From Actinobacteria bacterium casp-actino2 (GTDB lineage: Bacteria > Actinomycetota > Acidimicrobiia > Acidimicrobiales > Ilumatobacteraceae): DNA of 34,508 nucleotides. Within the stretch, counting starts at the first letter, position 1. The number at the start of each line of letters is the position of its first letter. The stretch is from the NCBI GenBank assembly GCA_001510335.1, contig LFFB01000005.1:1-34508 (forward strand). The letters run 5' to 3'. The notes beneath the pieces were generated by a model. The model was not told where the DNA came from. It saw nothing but the letters and a program-made list of their open reading frames with translations, and did no database searches. The position numbers and the translations under genes were made by a program. Positions 18,431 through 25,490 of this stretch are shown piece after piece.

Positions 18431-19653
18431 TAGTTTGTCTCCTTCTTGTTACGAGCGTCAGACGCACGTAAGTCGAACACGATCTTGACTGCACCACGAC
18501 GACCGGCTCCAGCGGCGTGGGCAAGGGCATTTTGATAATCGTCTAAGCGATACGTCGCCGAGACAAGACGGTTGAGTTGGCAATCGGCAGCAGTTTCAAT
18601 GGCGAGATCGAAAGTGTGGCGCTTGGTGCCATCAGGCATTGATTCGGTTCCGTAGGTGTAGGCGCCAATAAGAGCGGTCTCGCGATGCCACAATCCGGTG
18701 AGATCAAGCGAAACAACTGCAGGCATACCAAGTAAAACAACACGACCACGAGGACGAGTGAACTTCAGGCAATCCATGATGCTGTCTGATGAACCAACTG
18801 CGTCGATCGTTGCATGACATCCGCCCGACAAATAGTCGCCAACAATGTGTCCGCTCGATTCGCGTCGTACTGCACGCGCTAGTTCGGCGGCCGGCACGAC
18901 AACGTCGGCGCCTAGTGATCGCGCGAATGCTTGTTGGTGCGGATAGCGCGCCCCAACAATGATGCGTACTTGTGGAACGTAACGACGCAGGCCAGCAACA
19001 GCGCACAGTCCCATAGAACCTGCACCGAGCACAGCAACGATTGGAGTTTCGCCACGTTGAATTGCTGCTTGCACTGCGGGCCAAGTGGCAAGAGCAGCGT
19101 GGATGCCGCCGGCTGCTGGTTCAACAAGCACTGCTTGCTCATCGGACATGCTGTCGGGCACTTCATGAAGTTGGCTGTCGTGAGCGATGAGTTCGGTTGC
19201 CCAACCTCCGCCCGTTGATGTACAAAATCCAGTTTGAATGCCGGGTTCAAGGTGTCCGCCAACAAGATGGGCGTAGTCATCGCCGTCGCCAGGTGCAGCA
19301 CCTTCAAAAGGTAACGGTAAACCGCGACAGGCATGACCAAGTACTGGTTCAAGAACGACACGACGTCCATCATCGCAATTGGCCACAACTTCGTGACCCG
19401 GAACGAATGGGAAAGACACCCAGTCATCAAAATATGTCGAAGCATGACCTTCAACTAGTGAAAGGTCACTGCCACAAATGCCGGTGAGACGTGGCTGAAT
19501 GCGGTGCCAACCTTCGGCGTTGGGCATTGTTGGCGCAGACTCGTTGACCAATGACAATGGTCCAAACTTGGCGGCACCAATCGTGCTCACTGGACTCATC
19601 AAACGAGCAACAGCAAACTTGGCGGTCTTGCGGGAAATCTTGAGTGCTTTCAT
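18430..19653 (-). CDS. Zinc-type (MDR) alcohol/polyol dehydrogenase-like protein
   Basis: A 407-residue medium-chain dehydrogenase/reductase. The GroES-like domain has the catalytic-site motifs LTGICGSDLSLVEGH and FVPGHEVVA; the Rossmann domain has VAVLGAGSMGLCAVAGL. The usual four-cysteine structural zinc lobe (CGxCxxC pattern) is not present; the corresponding region reads LGHACRGLPLPFEG. The start at ATG 19653 (MKALKISRKTAKF) is preferred because it lies 13 bases after the upstream gene, while an in-frame ATG at 19725 would overlap that gene by 59 bases. It is the second gene of the operon and may oxidise or reduce an alcohol/aldehyde linked to the acyl-CoA reductase step. The substrate cannot be read from the sequence. 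Confidence 0.88.
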   Translation of the reverse strand: MKALKISRKTAKFAVARLMSPVSTIGAAKFGPLSLVNESAPTMPNAEGWHRIQPRLTGICGSDLSLVEGHASTYFDDWVSFPFVPGHEVVANCDDGRRVVLEPVLGHACRGLPLPFEGAAPGDGDDYAHLVGGHLEPGIQTGFCTSTGGGWATELIAHDSQLHEVPDSMSDEQAVLVEPAAGGIHAALATWPAVQAAIQRGETPIVAVLGAGSMGLCAVAGLRRYVPQVRIIVGARYPHQQAFARSLGADVVVPAAELARAVRRESSGHIVGDYLSGGCHATIDAVGSSDSIMDCLKFTRPRGRVVLLGMPAVVSLDLTGLWHRETALIGAYTYGTESMPDGTKRHTFDLAIETAADCQLNRLVSATYRLDDYQNALAHAAGAGRRGAVKIVFDLRASDARNKKETN

Positions 19654-19666
19654 TTCGTCGACCGTT

Positions 19667-22051
19667 TCACTTTGACGACCTATACGAATTGCGTCCATTA
19701 CGAACCGAGAAACGTCTTTGTTCACGTTCAGACATCATTGGTCCGAGTGGAAGTCGTGGGCGAGGACCACCTGGCGACTTTTCCCAGTTCTCAACGAGCC
19801 ACCCGCGTTTGCGAGCGATAGCTGCAAGCCGTGTTTCTGGATTCACAGCAACTGGGAACCCCACTGCTTCAAGCATCGGAAGGTCGCTACTGGAATCGGC
19901 GTAGGCAATTGACTCTTCAAGGCGAAGACCCTCGGCAGCGCAATAGTCGGCCAACACTTGGGCGCGTGTTTCACCAGTAGGCGGAACTTTGGCGAGTTCG
20001 CCTGAGTAAGTGCCATCGGGGCGAATCGTCATTTCGGCGGCGACGATTTCATCGAAGAGTGGTCGCAGACCTTCAACGGCAAAGCTCATAGCACCAGTAA
20101 TCAAGATTGTGCGGTGACCAAGTGCGCGATGCTCACGAACACGACGAAGGCCGGCCGGGAAACTCTTGGTCATAATGAGTTGTGCGAGCAACTCACGTGA
20201 GTCTTCTTCAATCTGTTCAACCGGAGCATCTTCGTAACGGCGATAGAAGTAACGCAAGAAGTCAGATCGATCTTTACGATCCATCGACAACAAGTTGGGT
20301 GCTTCCCTCATTGTGCGCAAGACATAACGCACCCGTTCTGGTGAATTGAGTCGACGTGTCGCAAGCCATGAATAGCTCTCAACCACGTTGCTTGAGATCA
20401 GCGTGTTCTCAAGGTCAAAGGCAGCGACATGGCGTTTGGGATCAAGGATTTGCCTGCGTAGACGATCGCTGCGATTGAGCGTGCTCTTGCCTGGTGTTGT
20501 CTTGACGCGGCTATGCAAGACAATCGACGGAAGGTGAATGGTCGAGATGTAGGTGGGCCAATGAACAACTCGAGGATCAAGGCAAAAAGTGGCGCGATCA
20601 TGCGCATCAAGTTGATCATTGATTGCGAGAAGATTGTCAACCGAATAGATCGCTTCGCACTCGGTGTACAAGCCATAGAGCTCGACGTATTCAAGGGCTC
20701 GCTCAACATCGCCGCGCCTATCCTCAAGCTTTGCCGACCAGTCGGCTTGTGTTCCGCGTAAGGGGAGCGCTTGCAAAACTTTTTCACTCTTCGTGATGAT
20801 GCTCTTGGCGCGCGTGAGTTGCTTTTCAACTTTGCCACGACCTGGGAATTTCCAGTCGGCGACAACGAAGGGTTGACCTTCAGAGTCGTAGATGGGGTGT
20901 TCGGTGAACCAATCCCGCACATTGTCAACGAGTGTTCGGTACTTCAGGGGATTGGTTGAACCACTGGCGACTTGAGTGATGTGCGGTGCATCTTTTGGAC
21001 CTAGCGCCGCGACCGCAATGATTGCGGCAACCACGATGTCAACCGGAATAACGTCAACGGTTCCTTCTGGTACACCGGGGAATTGATCAAGTAAACCGCG
21101 GGCATACGAGATGATGACTGGTTCGGCCATACGGAAACCACGAATCCAACCCGGTGATGGTTCGGCTAACGCGGACTCAATAATTGAAGGTCGCACAATG
21201 CTGACTGGCACATCGCCCTTCGTTTCGTGAAGTGCTTGTTCGCCTAAAGCCTTGGTGAACGCATAAGCGTCGGGCCAGCCGACACTTGCGGCGCGTGAAC
21301 GACCCGCTTCAACGAGTTGGTCTTTTACCCATCGTTCACGGTTTTGTTCGGTCTTTTCGGCGAGGGCGGGTGCACCGGCGGCACCAAGTTCTGACCGCGC
21401 AGCAACACGAAATTTCTGCAATTGATCGGGCATACGACTAGCTGCTTCGGCGTCGCCACGTAAACGACGTGCTGCACTGACTTCGGTTTTCCAGTTGAGC
21501 CCAATATCAAATGGTCCAGCACTTACTAGTTGTTCGGGCGCAGTGCCGCGACGGTTGCCAGCGACGTAACACGTACTCACTGCAACGAGGTGTGGAAAAG
21601 TTCCATCTGTGCGCGGACCAACACGATTGACTAATTCAGCGATTCGCATCGGTCCGAGCAAGTTGACCTCGACAGCACTGTCGAGCGGCGAGTCAAATGA
21701 AACACTTGCGGCCGAGTGGATGATGGTGTCGCATGAGGCAAACGTTTTGGCATCTTCCTCTGACAATCCAAGTCCGTCAGTTCCGACGTCTCCAGCAACA
21801 ACGCTGACGCGACGTTTCATCGTGGCGTCGAAATCGGGTCCAAAGGCAGCACGCAGGCGATCAAATGCATCATTCTTGAAAATCTCGCGGCGCACGCGTT
21901 CGGCCGCGGCGGTGCGACGACCGTTACGAACGAGCAAAACGACTTCACAATCAGGGACGCTGAAGAGCAGTCGTTCAACGAGGGCAGTGCCCACAAAGCC
22001 GGTTGCGCCGGTGACTGCGATGCGTTTGCCACGAAGATTTTCGGAAATCAC
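19667..22051 (-). CDS. Fatty acyl-CoA reductase fused to HAD-IB phosphatase
   Basis: A 794-residue two-part enzyme. Residues about 8-400 form an extended SDR/male-sterility NAD(P)-binding domain: GATGFVG (15-21), a Ser/Thr segment VAVSTCYVAG and the Y263-x3-K267 pair. Residues about 445-515 look like the FAR_C (sterile) domain, ending FCLDPRVVHWPTYI. Together these resemble fatty acyl-CoA reductases that make alcohols or aldehydes. Residues about 540-745 are a HAD-IB hydrolase: motif I FDLENTL (D546, E548, where DxD is usual), motif II ITGAMS, motif III K689, motif IV YADSSSDLPML (D719, D723). Basic C-terminal tail. GTG 22051 is chosen because TATAAC lies six bases before it. First gene of the operon, divergent from tetR. 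Confidence 0.88.
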   Translation of the reverse strand: MISENLRGKRIAVTGATGFVGTALVERLLFSVPDCEVVLLVRNGRRTAAAERVRREIFKNDAFDRLRAAFGPDFDATMKRRVSVVAGDVGTDGLGLSEEDAKTFASCDTIIHSAASVSFDSPLDSAVEVNLLGPMRIAELVNRVGPRTDGTFPHLVAVSTCYVAGNRRGTAPEQLVSAGPFDIGLNWKTEVSAARRLRGDAEAASRMPDQLQKFRVAARSELGAAGAPALAEKTEQNRERWVKDQLVEAGRSRAASVGWPDAYAFTKALGEQALHETKGDVPVSIVRPSIIESALAEPSPGWIRGFRMAEPVIISYARGLLDQFPGVPEGTVDVIPVDIVVAAIIAVAALGPKDAPHITQVASGSTNPLKYRTLVDNVRDWFTEHPIYDSEGQPFVVADWKFPGRGKVEKQLTRAKSIITKSEKVLQALPLRGTQADWSAKLEDRRGDVERALEYVELYGLYTECEAIYSVDNLLAINDQLDAHDRATFCLDPRVVHWPTYISTIHLPSIVLHSRVKTTPGKSTLNRSDRLRRQILDPKRHVAAFDLENTLISSNVVESYSWLATRRLNSPERVRYVLRTMREAPNLLSMDRKDRSDFLRYFYRRYEDAPVEQIEEDSRELLAQLIMTKSFPAGLRRVREHRALGHRTILITGAMSFAVEGLRPLFDEIVAAEMTIRPDGTYSGELAKVPPTGETRAQVLADYCAAEGLRLEESIAYADSSSDLPMLEAVGFPVAVNPETRLAAIARKRGWLVENWEKSPGGPRPRLPLGPMMSEREQRRFSVRNGRNSYRSSK

Positions 22052-22057
22052 GAGTCA

Positions 22058-22063
22058 GTTATA
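22058..22063 (-). promoter_or_regulatory. -10 box of the leaderless FAR-HAD operon promoter
   Basis: TATAAC (reading 22063 down to 22058) is followed by exactly six bases and then GTG at 22051, so transcription should start on the start codon. The -35 region, about 17 bases further up, falls inside the palindrome at 22070-22091. A regulator bound there would block RNA polymerase. Confidence 0.7.
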
Positions 22064-22069
22064 ACACGG

Positions 22070-22091
22070 TTCTCTACCAATTGGTAGAGAA
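22070..22091. promoter_or_regulatory. Perfect 22-bp palindrome, predicted TetR operator
   Basis: The half-site TTCTCTACCAA (22070-22080) is followed without spacer by its exact reverse complement (22081-22091). A second small repeat GAGA-AA-TCTC (22087-22096) overlaps its right end. It lies in the 89-base gap between the divergent FAR-HAD operon and tetR. Size and symmetry are typical of TetR-family operators. It covers the -35 region of the operon promoter and lies 49 bases before the tetR start, so repression of the operon and autoregulation are both possible. Confidence 0.82.
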
Positions 22092-22140
22092 ATCTCAGAA
22101 AATCGGAATTCTTGGTCAGATGGGCTGGTAGGAATAAGGA

Positions 22141-22764
22141 ATGGCGAGTCGCCCAGTGAGCCCAAATCGACGCGGAGATACCCGTGAACGCATCCTCGAG
22201 AGCGCGACGATTCTGTTCGGGACCAGGGGTTTTGATGCGGTCAGCCTTGATCACATTGCATCTGAGGTCGGGGTCGCTAAGCAAACTCTGTTGTACTGGT
22301 TCGCTTCGAAAGATGAGCTCATGCAGGCAGTTCTCGCCAATATGGCGGGTGAGTTAACCGTTGTCGTTGAGGCGGCAATGCGGGCGGCACCTGATGATCC
22401 TCTTGATCGCCTCGAAGCCGTCGTCCACGCTGTCTTTCGGTCTGCGGTCCGTCGACCGGCTTTGCTGGGGTTATTGCGTGAGTTGAGTCGACTACCCGAT
22501 GGCGCAACTGGTTACATGACCGATCATTTACATCCGCTGGTTGATCGAGCGGTGAGTTGGATGCAATCAGAAATGGATCGAGGTCGACTCCGTCAAGGTA
22601 ATCCCGCGATCATCGTGGCCATGGTGTACGCGACCGTGACCGGAATCGCGACCGAACCAGAAGCGTTGCGCGTCGTGGGCTGGCAACAAGACATTGCTGG
22701 ATTGCGCAATCTGCGCCATGAGATGACGCTCTTCTTGCGCGCGGCTTTAACGCCCAACTCGTAA
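22141..22764 (+). CDS. TetR family transcriptional regulator
   Basis: A 207-residue repressor. Residues about 14-60 are the TetR_N helix-turn-helix: TRERILESATILFGTRGFDAVSLDHIASEVGVAKQTLLYWF, then the conserved KDEL. The remaining helices form the ligand and dimer domain, which is not conserved enough to name a ligand. The gene is divergent from the FAR-HAD/ADH/LarA-like/PlsC operon with a perfect palindrome in between, so it is the likely local regulator, perhaps sensing an acyl-CoA or other lipid (inference). The ATG is preceded by AGGAATAAGGA, a plausible Shine-Dalgarno. Its stop codon lies two bases from the stop of the convergent ddl gene. Confidence 0.93.
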   Translation: MASRPVSPNRRGDTRERILESATILFGTRGFDAVSLDHIASEVGVAKQTLLYWFASKDELMQAVLANMAGELTVVVEAAMRAAPDDPLDRLEAVVHAVFRSAVRRPALLGLLRELSRLPDGATGYMTDHLHPLVDRAVSWMQSEMDRGRLRQGNPAIIVAMVYATVTGIATEPEALRVVGWQQDIAGLRNLRHEMTLFLRAALTPNS

Positions 22765-22766
22765 CT

Positions 22767-23882
22767 TCAGTGAACGGTGTTGCGACGCCGACGGCTGTGG
22801 CGTTCGCGAGCAAGATCAACGAGACGATCAATGAGATCTGAGTAGTTCAATCCCGAGGCCATCCAGAGTTTCGGGTACATCGAGATCGGTGTAAATCCGG
22901 GCATGGTGTTCACTTCGTTGCATAAGAATCCACGGCCATTTTCTTCAAAGAAGAAATCAACACGAGCGAGACCTTCGCCACGAAGTGCTTGAAAAACTTC
23001 AATGGCGAGTTGACGTACTTGCGAACTCTGATCCTCGGTCAGTGGCGCTGGAATCATCAGTTGTGCGCCATCGCTAAGGTACTTGTCTTCGTAGTCGTAG
23101 AACTCGTGTCCAGGAACAATCTCGCCAGCGACACTTGCCTGCGGTTGATGACTGCCAAGAACGGCGACTTCAATCTCGCGACCGACAATGGCTTCCTCAA
23201 AGACGATCCACTCGTCGTAGGTCATGGCGATTTCAGCGGCGCCTTGCAGTTCAGCGTCGTCGTGGGCCTTGCTCACGCCAACCGAAGATCCCATGTTCGC
23301 AGGCTTGACAAAGATGGGGTAGTGAAGTTCGGCGGCGATTTGTTCAAGTCGTGATGGAGAAATGTCGCTGTCGCGCACGGCGACATAACGCGGTTGTGCA
23401 ATGCCGTGTCGGGCCAACACATCTTTTGATAGGGCTTTATCCATACCAACTGCTGACGCCAAGACTCCGGCTCCGACATACGGGACATCAAGCAGTTCAA
23501 GAAGTCCTTGCACTGTGCCGTCTTCGCCGAGTGGTCCGTGAAGCAACGGCATCACAACAGTCGGGCCGCTCGCAGACGCAGCACTGAGGGCAAGTGCCGA
23601 TGACACTTCACGACCAGAAGCTTTGAGTCGAGCCGGAATTGCCTCGGGGCCTTGGTCAAGCGCAGCCATAGCTGACTCGGCTAGATGCCATTGTCCAGTT
23701 CGGTCAATGCCAAGAGCAGTGACGGTGTAGCGATCAGGATTGATTGCTTTCATGACATGGGCAGCCGTTGAACAACTCACATCGTGTTCGGCCGATTGGC
23801 CTCCGAAGATAATGACGAGGTTGAGGCGGTCGGTCCCGCTGCTCTCATTTTGGCCCACGGTTAAACGATAGTGCGCCATCAC
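22767..23882 (-). CDS. ddl: D-alanine--D-alanine ligase
   Basis: Makes D-Ala-D-Ala for peptidoglycan precursors with ATP. The 371-residue reading has the N-terminal motif VIIFGGQSAEHDVS, the ATP-grasp loop FVKPANMGSSVGVSKA (about 192-206), the RVDFFFEENGRGFLCNEVNTMPGFT metal/product region and a basic tail rich in Arg. This fits Ddl (about 340-370 residues). The start is uncertain: GTG 23882 and ATG 23879 give about 20 residues before the first strand, whereas GTG 23858 has TATCGT exactly six bases upstream and would give a leaderless message and a shorter, more usual N-terminus. It stands alone, divergent from the wHTH gene and convergent with tetR. Confidence 0.95.
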   Translation of the reverse strand: MMAHYRLTVGQNESSGTDRLNLVIIFGGQSAEHDVSCSTAAHVMKAINPDRYTVTALGIDRTGQWHLAESAMAALDQGPEAIPARLKASGREVSSALALSAASASGPTVVMPLLHGPLGEDGTVQGLLELLDVPYVGAGVLASAVGMDKALSKDVLARHGIAQPRYVAVRDSDISPSRLEQIAAELHYPIFVKPANMGSSVGVSKAHDDAELQGAAEIAMTYDEWIVFEEAIVGREIEVAVLGSHQPQASVAGEIVPGHEFYDYEDKYLSDGAQLMIPAPLTEDQSSQVRQLAIEVFQALRGEGLARVDFFFEENGRGFLCNEVNTMPGFTPISMYPKLWMASGLNYSDLIDRLVDLARERHSRRRRNTVH

Positions 23883-23961
23883 ACTCTGTACGGGCAGGTA
23901 GCAGGAAAGGCAGGCAATAGGTAAGTCACCAACGAACCTGACGCACTAGATTTGACGGTGT

Positions 23962-24591
23962 ATGGCACGGTCACAGTCAAATAGTTCAGATCCCAAGTTT
24001 CTCACCCATCACGCGTTACGAATTAAGGGCTTCTCCAAGAGCGAGACCTTGGCTGAGATCGTGGCGATTGATGTTGCTGTCGTTGATAAGCATCTACAAG
24101 AGCTGCAGTCCGAAGAAATGGCGATGTTCCGCGAAGCTCGTTCGCTGTGGCAACTCACTCCCGCTGGCCGTGCGGCCCACCCCGAAGCATTAGCCAAAGA
24201 TGTTGCTGGGCTCGATCTTGATGCGTTGAAGCCGCATTACCACTCGTTCCTAGAAATTAATGACACGTTCAAGCACTTATGTGGTGATTGGCAGTTGCGT
24301 GATGGTGCGCCGAATGATCACTCGGACGAGAAGTACGACCAAGAAGTCATCAAGCGTTTGGTCACTCTTCATACTGGTGCTGAGCCAGTGGTCTCGTTGA
24401 TGGCGACAATCCTTCCCCGATTGTCACCTTATGTGCCGCGACTTGAATCAACATGTAAGTTGGTCGTCAATGGCGCACACAATATGTTCACTGGCGTGAT
24501 GTGCGGTTCGTTCCATGATGTCTGGATGGAACTTCACGAAGACCTCATCTTGACGCAGGGCATCGATCGTGCCGCTGAGGGTTCCTTCTAA
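23962..24591 (+). CDS. Uncharacterised winged-helix-like protein
   Basis: A 209-residue soluble protein that I do not recognise as a named family. Residues about 10-65 read like a winged helix: FLTHHALRIKGFSKSETLAEIVAIDVAVVDKHLQELQSEEMAMF, then a wing ending WQLTPAGRAAH, as in MarR-like regulators. Residues about 75-205 are probably helical with a conserved-looking SFLEINDTFKHLCGDWQLRD segment. It could be a transcription factor or a regulatory adaptor. TAGATT (23947-23952) lies nine bases before the ATG, suggesting a promoter with a leader of about three bases. Its stop overlaps the dapA start (TAATG), so it leads the dapA-rnj operon and may be co-expressed with or control it. Confidence 0.78.
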   Translation: MARSQSNSSDPKFLTHHALRIKGFSKSETLAEIVAIDVAVVDKHLQELQSEEMAMFREARSLWQLTPAGRAAHPEALAKDVAGLDLDALKPHYHSFLEINDTFKHLCGDWQLRDGAPNDHSDEKYDQEVIKRLVTLHTGAEPVVSLMATILPRLSPYVPRLESTCKLVVNGAHNMFTGVMCGSFHDVWMELHEDLILTQGIDRAAEGSF

Positions 24592-25490
24592 TGGCCCGCT
24601 TCGGACGTGTGATCACCGCAATGGTGACACCATTTGATGCGAGTGGCGCACTCGACCTCGACGGAGCGCGTCGCTTAGCGCATTGGTTGCAGGACAATGG
24701 CAATGACGCCTTGGTTATCGCTGGCACAACTGGCGAAGCACCGGTGCTCACTGACGATGAGCGATTGAGCTTGTTTGCTGCAGTCACCGAAGCTGTCACG
24801 ATTCCGGTCATCGCCGGAACTGGCACTAACGACACGCTGCATTCAATTCATATGACAAAAGAAGCCACCAAGTTGGGTGTCGCTGGATTGCTGGTCGTGG
24901 CTCCTTATTACAACCGTCCACCGCAGTCGGGTATTGAGGCTCATGTACGCGCCGTTGCCGCCGCGTCTGATTTGCCAGTTGTTGTCTATGACATCCCTGC
25001 GCGCACTGGTCGCAAAATCAGCACGTCAACCTTGTTGAAGTTGGCTCATGATGTAAAGAATGTCGTTGCGCTCAAAGACGCTGCAGGTAACCCAGCCGAG
25101 ACGGCCAATGTCATCGCAAATGCACCTTCTGGTTTTGAGGTATACAGCGGAGACGATGGATTGACTCTGCCGTTGATGGCGGTAGGTGCAGTTGGCGTGA
25201 TTGGTGTCGCAACACACTGGGCTGCTCAAGATCATCAACGCATGTTTGATTGTTGGGAAGCCGGCGACACCGCTGGGGCAATCGCTATTAACCAGACGTT
25301 GCTTGAAAGTTTCGCGTACGAGACTGGCGATGAATCACCTAACCCGATTCCGAGCAAGGTGATGATGAATCTGCTCGGACTGAATGTGGGTCAATGTCGT
25401 TTACCGATGGGTCCGCCAGCAGACTTTGTTGCTGAAAAAGCCAAGACAGTCTTGGCTAATTTGCAAGCTTCCCGTCAGCGAGTTTCCTGA
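24591..25490 (+). CDS. dapA: 4-hydroxy-tetrahydrodipicolinate synthase
   Basis: First committed step of the diaminopimelate/lysine pathway: condenses pyruvate with aspartate semialdehyde. 299 residues, normal for DapA. The (beta/alpha)8 barrel shows GTTGEAPVLTDDE (45-57), the catalytic Tyr in VVYDIPARTG (Y133) and the Schiff-base Lys in VVALKDAAG (K162). The C-terminal part (NPIPSKVMMNLLG and CRLPMGPP) is also typical. It overlaps the preceding stop by one base (TAATG) and its own stop overlaps the RNase J start (TGATG), so translation is coupled across three genes. The dapA-rnj order is conserved in actinobacteria. Confidence 0.96.
   Translation: MARFGRVITAMVTPFDASGALDLDGARRLAHWLQDNGNDALVIAGTTGEAPVLTDDERLSLFAAVTEAVTIPVIAGTGTNDTLHSIHMTKEATKLGVAGLLVVAPYYNRPPQSGIEAHVRAVAAASDLPVVVYDIPARTGRKISTSTLLKLAHDVKNVVALKDAAGNPAETANVIANAPSGFEVYSGDDGLTLPLMAVGAVGVIGVATHWAAQDHQRMFDCWEAGDTAGAIAINQTLLESFAYETGDESPNPIPSKVMMNLLGLNVGQCRLPMGPPADFVAEKAKTVLANLQASRQRVS

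Noticed and set aside
19654-19725. ATG 19725 as start of the dehydrogenase gene
   Set aside because: It would overlap the FAR-HAD gene by 59 bases; ATG 19653, 13 bases after that gene, gives a normal N-terminus and the same 13-base gap seen before the PlsC-like gene.
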